Origin: Cytobacillus oceanisediminis
GTDB lineage: Bacteria; Bacillota; Bacilli; Bacillales; Cytobacillaceae
Direction: 5' to 3'
NCBI RefSeq assembly: GCF_007830235.1
Contig: NZ_VLKI01000008.1
Span: 1-50,174, forward strand
DNA: 50,174 nucleotides
In this document: one piece after another, positions 7,509-16,621 of the stretch
Layout of the letters: every line of letters begins with the position of its first letter
Numbering within the stretch: the stretch's first letter is position 1
The notes under the pieces: generated by a model
Told to the model about the DNA's origin: nothing
Database searches by the model: none
What the model saw: only the letters and a program-made list of their open reading frames with translations
Program-made: the position numbers and the translations under genes

Positions 7509-8867
7509 TTACGCCTCCATTAACAATAGTTCTGGATCGTTCAGTAAACGCTTGATGTGGTTAAGTGCATTCTGTGCAGTTGCTCCATCAATGATTCTGT
7601 GGTCAAAGCTTAGAGACAATGCCAATACTGGAGCAGCAACAATTTCTCCGTCTTTTACTACCGGCTTTTCCGCAATACGGCCAATACCAAGAATGGCAAC
7701 TTCAGGATGATTGATAACTGGTGTAAACCATTGTCCGCCTGCAGAACCGATATTTGTGATTGTGCATGAAGCACCTTTCATTTCATCCGGAGCAAGCTTG
7801 CCATCACGAGCCTTTCCAGCAAGCTCATTGATTTCATTTGAGATCGCAAATGTAGATTTGCGGTCTGCATCCTTTACAACTGGTACAAGAAGACCTTTCT
7901 CCGTATCAGCTGCAATACCAATGTTGTAGTAATGCTTATGGATGATTTCACCTGCAGCATCATCAATTGATGTGTTTAATGCAGGGAATTCACGCAATGC
8001 GCTTGTTAGTGCCTTTACCACATATGGAAGGAATGTAAGCTTGATTCCTTTATTAGCTGCAATTTCTTTGAACTTCTTGCGGTGTGCAACAAGTTTCGTT
8101 ACATCAATTTCATCCATCAATGTAACATGTGGAGCAGTATGCTTAGAGTTAACCATAGCTTTAGCAATGGCTTTGCGGATTCCGCTCATCTTCTCGCGAG
8201 TTTCAGGATATTGCCCTTCTGGGATCGCTTGTGCAGCTGGCGGTGCAGTTTCTTTTGTTTCAGTTTGCACTGGTGCAGCTTCTTGAGCAGGAGCTTCAGC
8301 AGTTTTAGCTTGTGCTCCGCCATTCAAGAATGCGTCAATATCAGCTTTTTGAATACGCCCATTTTTGCCGCTTCCTGCTACCTGGCGAATGTCAATGCCC
8401 TTATCGCGAGCATATTTTCTTACTGAAGGCATGGCAATAATGCGGCGATTAGGATCCACTTCAGCCTGGGAAATAGCTGCTCCTTCTTTTGGTGCTTCTT
8501 GCATAGGAGCTTCTTCCTTTTTCACATCCTGGCCAGCTTCACCTGTTGACTGAACTTGCGCTTCAGTTTTAGCTTCTTCTTTTGGAGCTTCGTCTTCATG
8601 ATCTCCCTTGAATTTAAGGTCCTCATATCCAGGAGCATCAAAAGTTATTAAAACCTGGCCTACAGTTGCAACTGTTCCTTCTTCAACAAGAATTTCTTCG
8701 ACTTTACCTTTAACAGGGGAAGGAATTTCGACAACTGCTTTATCATTTTGAACCTCACAAAGCACGTCATCTTCTTGTACTTCATCGCCAGGCTTTACAA
8801 ACCACTTGACGATTTCACCTTCATGGATACCTTCACCAATGTCAGGCAATCTAAATTGGAATGCCAA
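7509..8867 (-). CDS. pdhC: Dihydrolipoamide acetyltransferase (E2 of pyruvate dehydrogenase)
   Basis: 452 residues. The domain order is a single lipoyl domain (1-80, with lipoylated Lys43 in NDKAVV), a flexible Ala/Pro/Glu/Lys linker, a peripheral subunit-binding domain (about 140-175, [14 protein letters not shown]), a second Ala/Pro linker, and the acetyltransferase core with DHRIIDG near residue 425, carrying the catalytic His. E2 forms the complex core and transfers the acetyl group to CoA. It is separated from pdhB by 454 bp holding two repeat elements, an unusually long gap for this operon. A ribosome binding site (AGGAGGTTG) precedes the ATG. Confidence 0.96.
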   Translation of the reverse strand: MAFQFRLPDIGEGIHEGEIVKWFVKPGDEVQEDDVLCEVQNDKAVVEIPSPVKGKVEEILVEEGTVATVGQVLITFDAPGYEDLKFKGDHEDEAPKEEAKTEAQVQSTGEAGQDVKKEEAPMQEAPKEGAAISQAEVDPNRRIIAMPSVRKYARDKGIDIRQVAGSGKNGRIQKADIDAFLNGGAQAKTAEAPAQEAAPVQTETKETAPPAAQAIPEGQYPETREKMSGIRKAIAKAMVNSKHTAPHVTLMDEIDVTKLVAHRKKFKEIAANKGIKLTFLPYVVKALTSALREFPALNTSIDDAAGEIIHKHYYNIGIAADTEKGLLVPVVKDADRKSTFAISNEINELAGKARDGKLAPDEMKGASCTITNIGSAGGQWFTPVINHPEVAILGIGRIAEKPVVKDGEIVAAPVLALSLSFDHRIIDGATAQNALNHIKRLLNDPELLLMEA

Positions 8868-8908
8868 TGGAATTCAACCTCCTATTATTTCGATCAATTA
8901 ATAAAGTG

Positions 8909-9020
8909 CAAGCGCCTTGTCCACCCCCGACAAGCACAAGTCGAGCCTAACGGAAAGGCGTTCTTTGCCTTTCTGGTAGGATTGGCTTTTGACCTCGAGG
9001 GGGTAGGCGCTGGAGCTAGA
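8909..9020 (+). repeat. Foldable intergenic repeat, family B, full copy
   Basis: About 112 bp between pdhB and pdhC. The ends agcgcc and ggcgct pair, then ccaccccc with gggggt, with further pairs cctaac/ggtagg and an apical aaggc/gcctt hairpin, so either strand can form one long imperfect hairpin. A shorter relative lies at 15828-15881 in the opposite orientation. I recognise this sequence type as common in intergenic DNA of Bacillus-related genomes. No reading frame or transposase end is evident. Confidence 0.7.
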
Positions 9021-9082
9021 ATAGTAAAACACGGCAGGGAAATAGATTCCCCCACTTTGATCTGAGTAATTTCATTAATTAG

Positions 9083-9316
9083 CGTTCTGTAAAACTTGCC
9101 TGTTGACTTCCGCTCCAGGAGCTCAGCGAACAGCGGGCGGTACGACGCTCCTCAGCTCCTTCGGGGTCTCCCGTTGAAACGCTTCCCCCGCAGGACTTTT
9201 GAGTAAGCATCCTCGAATGAACACCGCACAAAAAAATGCGAATACATTTTCAAAGATCTCGCACCTTACGCTACAATCAACAGTTTGCCAGAATGACTAT
9301 AAGCTCTAAAACAGCC
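9083..9316 (+). mobile_element. MITE-like element, copy 2, inside the pdh operon
   Basis: 234 bp. The left end is degenerate (cgttctgtaaaacttgcc), with cctgttgacttccgctcc, the gcggg block, ggggtctcccgttgaaacg, gaatgaacaccgcac and a taaaacagcc right end all recognisable. Both flanks contain TTAATTA (9075-9081 and 9318-9324), displaced by one base. Together with the family B repeat it fills the pdhB-pdhC gap. Minus-strand transcription of the operon must read through it. Confidence 0.72.
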
Positions 9317-9321
9317 TTTAA

Positions 9322-10299
9322 TTAAAATTCAAGAACTTTTTTAGCTGTTTCGATAACGTCTTTATAGTTTGGCAGCCATACTGTTTCAGCTTGCGGGAAA
9401 GCAAATACAGTATCTGGAGCCGCTACACGAAGGACTGGTGCTTCAAGGCTAAGGATTGCACGGTCATTGATTTCAGCCACAACATTTGCTGCAACACCAG
9501 CTTGCTTCTGTGCTTCCTGAACAACGATGGCTCTTCCCGTTTTCTCAACAGAAGAAATGATTGTATCAATATCAAGCGGAGCAACTGTGCGCAAATCGAT
9601 AACTTCCACAGACTTTCCTTCTTTTTCAAGCTCTTCAGCAGCTTTTAATGACTCATGAACCATTGCGCCATAAGTCACAATTGTAAGGTCAGAGCCCTCA
9701 CGTTTTACTTCTGCCTTGCCAAGCGGAATTGAATATTCCTCTTCTGGCACTTCCTGGCGGAAAGAACGGTATAATTTCATGTGCTCAAGGAAGATAACAG
9801 GGTCGTTATCACGGATAGCTGAAATTAGCAGCCCTTTCGCATCATATGGAGTTGATGGAATTACAACCTTTAATCCTGGCTGCTGAGCCATAAGGCCTTC
9901 AAGGCTGTCCGCATGCATTTCAGGAGTATGTACGCCTCCTCCGAATGGTGAGCGGATTGTAACCGGTGCACTGTATCTTCCACCTGAACGGTAACGCATA
10001 CGCGCCAGCTGGCCGGAAATAGAATCCATTACTTCGAAAACGAATCCAAAGAATTGAATTTCAGGAACTGGACGGAAGCCCTGTAAACCAAGACCTACTG
10101 CCAGACCGCCGATTCCGGATTCAGCTAGTGGTGTATCAAATACACGCTCTTCGCCGAATTCTTTTTGCAGGCCTTCGGTAGCACGGAAAACGCCGCCGTT
10201 TACGCCTACATCTTCACCGAATACTAAAACATTCGGATCGTTGCGCAATTCTGTGCGCAGAGCATCAGTAATTGCCTGAATCATTGTCATTTGCGCCAT
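9322..10299 (-). CDS. pdhB: Pyruvate dehydrogenase E1 component, beta subunit
   Basis: 325 residues, the family length. With PdhA it forms the thiamine diphosphate-dependent alpha2beta2 E1 that decarboxylates pyruvate and acetylates the lipoyl group of E2. The transketolase pyrimidine-binding region begins [15 protein letters not shown] and includes the conserved FGEDVG motif (Glu that activates the cofactor) and RSPFGGG. The C-terminal transketolase domain carries [17 protein letters not shown]. It starts 3 bp after the pdhA stop, with AAGGAG about 13 nt upstream, so the two subunits are translationally close. The stop is directly followed by a MITE-like element. Confidence 0.96.
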   Translation of the reverse strand: MAQMTMIQAITDALRTELRNDPNVLVFGEDVGVNGGVFRATEGLQKEFGEERVFDTPLAESGIGGLAVGLGLQGFRPVPEIQFFGFVFEVMDSISGQLARMRYRSGGRYSAPVTIRSPFGGGVHTPEMHADSLEGLMAQQPGLKVVIPSTPYDAKGLLISAIRDNDPVIFLEHMKLYRSFRQEVPEEEYSIPLGKAEVKREGSDLTIVTYGAMVHESLKAAEELEKEGKSVEVIDLRTVAPLDIDTIISSVEKTGRAIVVQEAQKQAGVAANVVAEINDRAILSLEAPVLRVAAPDTVFAFPQAETVWLPNYKDVIETAKKVLEF

Positions 10300-10302
10300 G
10301 GC

Positions 10303-11652
<1,350 letters not shown>

Positions 11653-11681
11653 ATCATATTCTGTATTAGTTTATTTTGCAA
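11653..11681 (-). promoter_or_regulatory. Sigma-A promoter of the pdhABCD operon
   Basis: Minus strand: -35 TTGCAA (11676-11681), a 17-nt spacer and -10 TATGAT (11653-11658). It is the best promoter match upstream of pdhA. Confidence 0.55.
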
Positions 11682-11904
11682 CTAAATTGATACAGAAATG
11701 TCTACGAGATTTAGTTTAATATACCTAAAACACATACGTCAATTACCTTGTTTTATGTTTTTACATTGTAAGCATACTTTTTATATACTTTCACAAAAAT
11801 AAAACTGTATTATCTAGACCACCGGTTCTGTACTATAAAAAACTTCTAAATCGGCTTGTGTTATAGTAAAGTTACTCTGCCTGGTATTATTTTAATAAAA
11901 TAAA

Positions 11905-12146
11905 GGCTCTGTTAAATTTTCCTGTTGATTGCAGCACGAGGCACTCCCTTTCCGCGGGCGGTCCGACGCTCCTCGTCGCTTTGCTCCTGTGGGGTCTCCC
12001 TTTGATCCGCCCTCCCGCAGGACTTTGAATAAGCTTCCCTGAAATAACACCGCACGAAGGAAATGCGAATTCATTTTCGCGGGATCTCGTGCCTTCCGCT
12101 CCAATCAACAGGGTGCTAAAAAACAACAATAAGCTTTAACAGAGCC
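11905..12146 (+). mobile_element. MITE-like element, copy 3, best preserved
   Basis: 242 bp with perfect 12-bp terminal inverted repeats GGCTCTGTTAAA and TTTAACAGAGCC, and subterminal cctgttgatt/aatcaacagg. The interior gcacga/tcgtgc and gcgaa/ttcgc pairs can form a branched hairpin. The 8 bp on each side are identical (aaaataaa at 11897-11904 and 12147-12154), as expected of a target duplication. The roughly 80-codon minus-strand open frames over it are not conserved in other copies. A terminator-like hairpin follows immediately. Confidence 0.85.
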
Positions 12147-12151
12147 AAAAT

Positions 12152-12190
12152 AAAAAAAGGCATCTGCTCAGATCCCAGATCTCTTTTTTT
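12152..12190. terminator. Terminator-like hairpin
   Basis: aaaaaaag and atct pair with agat and cttttttt across a 2-nt mismatch, giving an A/T-flanked hairpin on both strands. Stability is modest. Confidence 0.4.
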
Positions 12191-12243
12191 ACCTAGTCCA
12201 TAAATCAATGTTATATACACCTTTGCACATACCCTAATGATAC

Positions 12244-12274
12244 AAAAAATGCCGGCATTTTATTATGCCGGCAC
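12244..12274 (-). terminator. Intrinsic terminator of ykyA
   Basis: On the minus strand gccggcat pairs with atgccggc around a short A/T loop, followed by a run of six T, 8 bp past the stop of the lipoprotein gene. Confidence 0.8.
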
Positions 12275-12281
12275 CACATTA

Positions 12282-12950
12282 TTATTCTTCTGTTTTAATC
12301 TCAAGCCCAGCCTCTTTATAAAAAGCCAGCTTTGCTTCATTATATTCTTTCGTTTTTTCGTTGAATTGCTTATTTGAATCCAGAATGTTTTCATACATAC
12401 CGTTTATTTTGCTAATTTGTTCTTCAAGCTGTTTAAGGGAAAGGTCCTCCTTCTTAAACATCGCATAAAGCTCTTTATCATATTCAAGCGCTTCGGTATA
12501 GTCTTTATAAAGCACATCGTGGATCTCATATCTATCCATCATAATTCCATATAATTCCTTGGACTTTTCCTGTAATTTTTTATCCTCTATTTCCTTTATA
12601 ATAGGCAATAAAGTTTCAAATTCCTCTTTGGATGCCTGGATGCTCTCCTGCTCTTTTTCCATGTGGTCCTTTCTTTGGTCCACAATGGAAGAAGCTTCAT
12701 CTGAAAGCTTTGTAATTTCGTCAAATTCTTTCATTCCCAGGGCAATAATTTTATCGTATAATTCCTTTTCTTTTTTCTCCAGATTAACAAGCGGATCCTG
12801 CTGCTCCTCAAAAGTTTTCTCTTCTGCAACAACGTTTTCAAGGACCTCATAAATTTTTTCCTCTGGAGTAGGCTGATTCATACAGCCTGTCAGGAAAATG
12901 GCTCCTATTGTTAAAACCAGCAACAGGCGGCATTTACTAAAAATCGACAC
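12282..12950 (-). CDS. ykyA: YkyA-family putative cell-wall-binding lipoprotein
   Basis: 222 residues. The signal sequence ends in lipobox LTGC (Cys23). The remainder is rich in Glu, Lys and Gln with heptad-like helices (EKKEKELYDKIIALGMKEFD, KSKELYGIMMDRYEIH), indicating an extended helical or coiled-coil surface protein. Family and position next to pdhA match B. subtilis YkyA from memory; molecular function is not established. The GTG start is supported by AAGGAGGT 6 nt upstream. It is transcribed separately from pdhA, from which it is separated by more than 800 bp. Confidence 0.88.
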   Translation of the reverse strand: MSIFSKCRLLLVLTIGAIFLTGCMNQPTPEEKIYEVLENVVAEEKTFEEQQDPLVNLEKKEKELYDKIIALGMKEFDEITKLSDEASSIVDQRKDHMEKEQESIQASKEEFETLLPIIKEIEDKKLQEKSKELYGIMMDRYEIHDVLYKDYTEALEYDKELYAMFKKEDLSLKQLEEQISKINGMYENILDSNKQFNEKTKEYNEAKLAFYKEAGLEIKTEE

Positions 12951-13234
12951 GATGAAACCTCCTTACTTATAACAATTTTAACTATATCGGTACTTGCACC
13001 ATTTGACAATAGCCTAATGGAATGACAAATTTTGTCGAGTTTTACCTCAGGTCGCTTTTAGACTTGTCCTAGCCTGCAGCTTTTGCCTTTTTTTAATCTA
13101 TTCATTTCGTTTTTCCTTTATGACTTGGGCAAAGGCCTACACCAAAAATCTGCTTACACATAGGCTATATTAATCGTCCAATACGACTCGTTTAAAAATA
13201 TGGACGGTAATCTACTTCAGGGAGGTTATCCTTC

Positions 13235-13375
13235 ATGTACGGATATGGCGGATACGGTTATGGCTGCGGTTATCCAGGAGCCGTTGCAGGTGCTGGTTAC
13301 GGCAGAGGTTTTGCGTTAATTGTTGTTTTGTTTATTCTCTTGATCATCGTTGGCTGCGCTTGCTGGAAATTTTAA
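13235..13375 (+). CDS. YjcZ/SscA-type small sporulation protein
   Basis: A 46-codon gene translating to [20 protein letters not shown], then [20 protein letters not shown] and CACWKF. A Gly/Tyr-rich head followed by one C-terminal hydrophobic helix defines the YjcZ family of small spore-associated proteins. GGAGG lies 9 nt before the ATG. Such proteins are made during sporulation and contribute to spore coat assembly or germination. A hairpin follows the stop. No paralogue is visible nearby. Confidence 0.85.
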   Translation: MYGYGGYGYGCGYPGAVAGAGYGRGFALIVVLFILLIIVGCACWKF

Positions 13376-13380
13376 TTTTT

Positions 13381-13417
13381 GAGAAGGTGCCGCTGGTGCC
13401 TTCTCTTATTAACTTTT
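13381..13417 (+). terminator. Probable terminator of the YjcZ-type gene
   Basis: gagaagg (13381-13387) pairs with ccttctc (13399-13405), extended by G-U and G-C pairs to a 3-nt loop; a T-rich but interrupted tail follows. Confidence 0.55.
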
Positions 13418-13544
13418 TCACTGCACTCTGTTAGACTAAAAATATTATAAGCAGCCATGCGCTGGATTTGGCTCCTGCTTCCCAGCACGCCAAATCCTCT
13501 GCTGCCCCATCCACATTTTATTTACATAGCGGGAGTGATTATTC

Positions 13545-14096
13545 ATGCTGAGCATGAAAGATATAATACGTGATGGGCATCCTACCTTAAGACAAATAGC
13601 CGCAAAAGTGAGCATGCCTCCATCCGAAGAAGACAGGCAAATATTAAAGGAAATGCTTGAATATGTAAGAAACAGCCAAAACCCTGAACTGGCTTCAAAA
13701 TATGGCTTGAGACCCGGTATTGGCTTAGCGGCACCACAAATAAATGTTCTTAAACGAATGATTGCCGTACATGTAACCGATAATAATGAGCTTTACAGTT
13801 ATGCTCTCTTCAACCCAAAAATTGTTAGCCATTCTGTGCAGCATGCTTATTTGGCTGCAGGTGAAGGTTGTTTATCTGTTGATGAACCCATACCCGGTTT
13901 TGTGCCAAGGTATGCCAAAGTAACAGTAAAAGGTACAGATCTCGATGGTAAAGAAGTAAAACTTCGGTTAAAGGGATTGCCTGCAATTGTGTTCCAGCAT
14001 GAAATAGACCATTTGAACGGAATCATGTTTTACGACCACATTAATAATCAAAATCCGTTTCAACCAATTGAAAATGCGGTGGCAATTGAAAGATAA
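13545..14096 (+). CDS. def: Peptide deformylase
   Basis: 183 residues. It removes the formyl group from nascent protein N-termini using a metal ion in the cytoplasm. All three signature motifs are intact: GIGLAAPQ (58-65), EGCLSV (metal ligand Cys109) and QHEIDHLNG (ligands His152 and His156, catalytic Glu153). The insert [18 protein letters not shown] region near 42-55 marks the Gram-positive type 2 enzyme (DefB/YkrB). The start at 13545 follows GGGAGTG. It is monocistronic with a strong terminator. Confidence 0.96.
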   Translation: MLSMKDIIRDGHPTLRQIAAKVSMPPSEEDRQILKEMLEYVRNSQNPELASKYGLRPGIGLAAPQINVLKRMIAVHVTDNNELYSYALFNPKIVSHSVQHAYLAAGEGCLSVDEPIPGFVPRYAKVTVKGTDLDGKEVKLRLKGLPAIVFQHEIDHLNGIMFYDHINNQNPFQPIENAVAIER

Positions 14097-14129
14097 CCAC
14101 ATTCTGCACATTGCAGAGGCGAACAAAAT

Positions 14130-14168
14130 AAAAGGAAAGTCCATTTCGTATCAGGACTTTCCTTTTAT
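14130..14168 (+). terminator. Terminator of def
   Basis: aaaggaaagtcc pairs with ggactttccttt around an 11-nt loop, followed by a T-rich tail, about 35 bp after the def stop. Confidence 0.85.
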
Positions 14169-14172
14169 TAAT

Positions 14173-14386
14173 AGCTCTGTTAAATTTGTCTGTTGATTAA
14201 AGCTCGCTTTCCGCGGGCGGTCCGACGCTCCTCAAGCATAAGCCTGCAGGATCCACTTTAACTCTCGTCTCTCGCTGGCCATTGAAAATGCATCCTCACG
14301 AAGGAAATGCGAATGCATTTTCGAGAAGTCTCGGCTTCCGCTCCAATAAACAGAGTGCAAAATCAGCAATAGGCTTTTCCATAGCC
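14173..14386 (+). mobile_element. MITE-like element, copy 4
   Basis: 214 bp beginning agctctgttaaatttg and ending with tttccatagcc; the cgcgggcggtccgacgctcc block and acgaaggaaatgcgaatgca block match copies 1 and 3. Flanks ttattaat (14165-14172) and ttattgat (14387-14394) agree at 7 of 8 positions. It begins within 5 bp of the def terminator. Confidence 0.8.
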
Positions 14387-14411
14387 TTATTGATAAGGGT
14401 TTATCGGAATG

Positions 14412-15182
14412 CTAAATTAATTGAAGCTCTTTTAGTCCATTCCATATGCCTTCTTCATCGACCGAAGATGTAACACGGTCTGCTGCCTCTTTTACTATAT
14501 CTGCTGCATTGCCCATAGCTATCCCGGTACCCACCGCATTCAGCATCTCAATATCATTTAAGCCATCTCCAAAAGCGTATACATCCTTCAATTCAAAGCC
14601 CATCCGTTCAATCATTTTTTTAATTCCTTCAGCTTTAGATCCACCCGCAGGCAAAACGTCTACCGAGTAAGGGTGCCATCTGATAAAGCCGAAATCCGGA
14701 TATTCCGAAAAATACATTTTCTCGTCTTTTTCCTCACAAAAAAGCAATGACTGATATAATTCCCTATCCTTAAAGAAATTCTTATCTTCTTCAGGATGAG
14801 GAAACTTAAGGCTTCCCATGCTCTTTTCTATAAATTCATGATGCCGGACTGATGATTTCATCGTTTTCTCATTCATAAATACGAGCGGATGCCCGTTATC
14901 CTGCGCATGTTTATAAAGCTTTTCAATTTCAGATGTCCTCAAAGGGTTACGGTAAATAGCTTCATTCTCAAAAACGACATATTGTCCGTTAAAGCTGACA
15001 AATGAATCTATATCAAGCTCATCCCTAAGGCTTTCGAACATAAAAGGGGCCCTTCCAGTCGCGATAGCCACAAATGTTCCTTTCTTTTTCAATTGGTCTA
15101 TAGCTTCCTTTGTACTGTCAGGGAGCTTTTTATCAGAATCCAATAAGGTTCCGTCTATATCGAAGAAAACAATTTTTTTCAT
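14412..15182 (-). CDS. ykrA: Cof-type HAD-superfamily phosphatase
   Basis: 256 residues. HAD motif I is DIDGTLLD (nucleophile Asp8), motif II is the Thr of IATGRAP (about 42), Lys is in GGSKAEGI and motif III-IV is AFGDGLNDIEML. The intervening C2B cap (about 85-180) places it in the Cof subfamily, whose members dephosphorylate sugar phosphates or cofactors such as pyridoxal phosphate and flavin mononucleotide. The natural substrate is not predictable. It corresponds in position to B. subtilis YkrA, beside def. GAAAGGAAG precedes the ATG. Confidence 0.85.
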   Translation of the reverse strand: MKKIVFFDIDGTLLDSDKKLPDSTKEAIDQLKKKGTFVAIATGRAPFMFESLRDELDIDSFVSFNGQYVVFENEAIYRNPLRTSEIEKLYKHAQDNGHPLVFMNEKTMKSSVRHHEFIEKSMGSLKFPHPEEDKNFFKDRELYQSLLFCEEKDEKMYFSEYPDFGFIRWHPYSVDVLPAGGSKAEGIKKMIERMGFELKDVYAFGDGLNDIEMLNAVGTGIAMGNAADIVKEAADRVTSSVDEEGIWNGLKELQLI

Positions 15183-15219
15183 ATTATACTAACTTCCTTT
15201 CGTGCATAATCATGCTGCT

Positions 15220-15779
15220 TCATGCGGCAGCATTTCTGCCTGCTGAACTCTCTTTTTTTTGTGTTATATATACTCCGGCAAAAATAATAAGAAGCCCGAT
15301 AAGCATTGACAAGTGAATTTTTTCCTGAAGGAGGATAGCTCCCCAGATGATTGCAGATCCAGGTACAATGTAGGTTACCAATGAGGCAAATTCAGGGCTG
15401 CCCTCTTTTACTAAATAATAATACAGCAGATAGGCAAGGCCAGAACCGAAAGCTCCCAAACCAATTAGCGGAAGAAATATCTCTGCCTCCATAAATTTGT
15501 TTATTGGTGTGGGTGATAACACCTGCATAGCAAAAAAACTAATGATCGTTGCTGCAAAGAGGGTAAACAGGGAAATTTGCAGGGTAGACACACCAGAAAG
15601 GTGTTTTTTTGTTAGGTGAGTACCTGCTCCGTAGCAGAAAGCAGCACCCGACATCAAAAGCACACCATATGTATTTCCTGATAATAAATCCGCGGTATGG
15701 ATATCAGACAAGATTAAAATGTTCCCCAAATCAGACTCAAGACCATTAAAGCTCCATAAAGCTTCCCCATCCGCTCCAC
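15220..15779 (-). pseudogene. EamA-family (DMT) transporter broken by internal deletion and frameshift
   Basis: An intact EamA permease has ten helices and about 300 residues. Here a typical N-terminus, MGKLYGALMVLSLIWGTF, is read from 15770 and ends in a stop at 15714. The C-terminal half (from about SDIHTADLLSGNTYGVLLM to AGVYITQKKES) continues in a different frame to 15220. Roughly 100 codons between the two are missing, consistent with a deletion that also changed frame. The 204-codon open frame from 15834 is therefore an out-of-frame fusion, whose first 35 residues are not transporter-like. A family B repeat lies immediately upstream. Confidence 0.8.
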
Positions 15780-15827
15780 AACTTTCTGTTGAAAATAAAA
15801 CATTATAACTTTGAAAACTGTCTAGCA

Positions 15828-15881
15828 GCAGCACCTTCCGGAGACGTTCGTCTTGTGCTTGTCCGGGGTGATCAAGGCGCT
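15828..15881 (-). repeat. Foldable intergenic repeat, family B, short copy
   Basis: The reverse complement begins agcgccttgatcaccccgga and continues caagcacaag, as in the copy at 8909, then jumps to a tccggaaggtgct end; the central part is missing. Terminal agcgcc and ggtgct still pair. It abuts the broken EamA gene. Confidence 0.65.
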
Positions 15882-16064
15882 TGATCTTTTCTTGATTTAT
15901 AGTAATAAAACATTAAACCCATAAAGGAAAATTGTCAATTTGCTTCCTGTGTTCAGTCACTAAATTCTAAAATCGTTAAAGATTTTCCAATTTTCCCCAC
16001 GAGAGATTTTCATATTTCATCATATAATATAACTAAAAAGAGACCACTATAAAAACTAAATCTG

Positions 16065-16110
16065 TTTAAAACGCCCTTGTTTCCTTTACTTTGGACAAGG
16101 ATCGTTTAAA
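16065..16110. promoter_or_regulatory. Long imperfect inverted repeat upstream of a 23-codon ORF
   Basis: tttaaaacg-c-ccttgt (16065-16080) pairs with acaagg-at-cgtttaaa (16095-16110) across 14 nt. It lies 26 bp before the small ORF at 16136 and could be an operator or RNA hairpin. A TATAAT at 16023-16028 lies further upstream but without a convincing -35. Confidence 0.45.
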
Positions 16111-16135
16111 ATAGAAAGTAAGGAGATGATCCACT

Positions 16136-16207
16136 ATGTTGAAGAAGCTAAGAAAGAAGCTCTTAAAACAGTGGAACGACATGCTTCGAAAAAAGTCTAT
16201 CGCCTGA
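16136..16207 (+). CDS. Very small basic peptide (23 residues)
   Basis: ATG at 16136 reads MLKKLRKKLLKQWNDMLRKK, then SIA and a stop. A strong AAGGAG ribosome binding site lies 11 nt upstream, and a hairpin follows 8 bp after the stop. The peptide is strongly basic and would be amphipathic as a helix. It lies 200 bp before rpoY-rnjA on the same strand. I know no named homologue. Coding is supported only by the start signals, amphipathic pattern and isolated transcription-unit layout; it could instead be a leader peptide or a non-coding RNA. Confidence 0.5.
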   Translation: MLKKLRKKLLKQWNDMLRKKSIA

Positions 16208-16214
16208 CAATTTT

Positions 16215-16250
16215 GAGCCCTTCAAACTTGCGAAGGGCTCCTTCCTTATT
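16215..16250 (+). terminator. Probable terminator of the small ORF
   Basis: gagcccttc (16215-16223) pairs perfectly with gaagggctc (16232-16240), followed by a pyrimidine tail that is only partly T. Confidence 0.6.
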
Positions 16251-16405
16251 GTAAATTGGTTATCAGTACACTTTTTTACATAGTTTTCACAACGCTCCAC
16301 CTGCTACCAGCTGAAGCGGAATAAACCTAAACAAGAAAAAACATGTAATACATGTTATTATTTTATATAATAGAAAAAGCTATATCGGATTAAGGAGAGA
16401 TTGAA

Positions 16406-16618
16406 ATGATTTTTAAGGTATATTATCAGGATTCCAAAACAGAAGTACCGGTTAGAGAAAAAACAAAAACGATATTTGTTGAAGGAAATTCTGAAAGAGA
16501 TGTCCGCACAAAGCTGGCTGATCGTCCATATAATATTGAGTTTGTAACAGCCGTGGAAGGCGAATTCTTGGAATATGAAAAACAAAGTGAAGACTTTAAA
16601 GTATTGGAGATTGGATAA
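16406..16618 (+). CDS. rpoY: RNA polymerase epsilon subunit
   Basis: 70 residues beginning [20 protein letters not shown], with conserved [15 protein letters not shown] and YNIEFV segments. This is the Firmicute-specific small subunit (formerly YkzG) that binds core RNA polymerase near the downstream DNA side. The ribosome binding site AAGGAGAGA is 7 nt upstream. It lies 3 bp before rnjA, the pairing known from B. subtilis, and the two are surely co-transcribed. A TATAAT at about 16366 is a possible -10, and an ACATGTAATACATGT palindrome lies at 16341-16355. Confidence 0.95.
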   Translation: MIFKVYYQDSKTEVPVREKTKTIFVEGNSERDVRTKLADRPYNIEFVTAVEGEFLEYEKQSEDFKVLEIG

Positions 16619-16621
16619 TTT

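Noticed and set aside
8748..9065. 105-codon plus-strand open frame
   Set aside because: It overlaps the antisense of pdhC and then runs through the family B repeat; no ribosome binding site.
11887..12129. Overlapping 70-80-codon minus-strand open frames
   Set aside because: They lie within MITE-like copy 3, lack ribosome binding sites, and the frame is not kept in the other copies.
15900..16135. TATAAT at 16023 as promoter of the small peptide gene
   Set aside because: No acceptable -35 at 16-18 bp; left as unassigned.
16341..16355. ACATGTAATACATGT palindrome before rpoY
   Set aside because: Short, A/T-rich and made of two self-palindromic words; no known regulator fits, so it is not reported as an operator.
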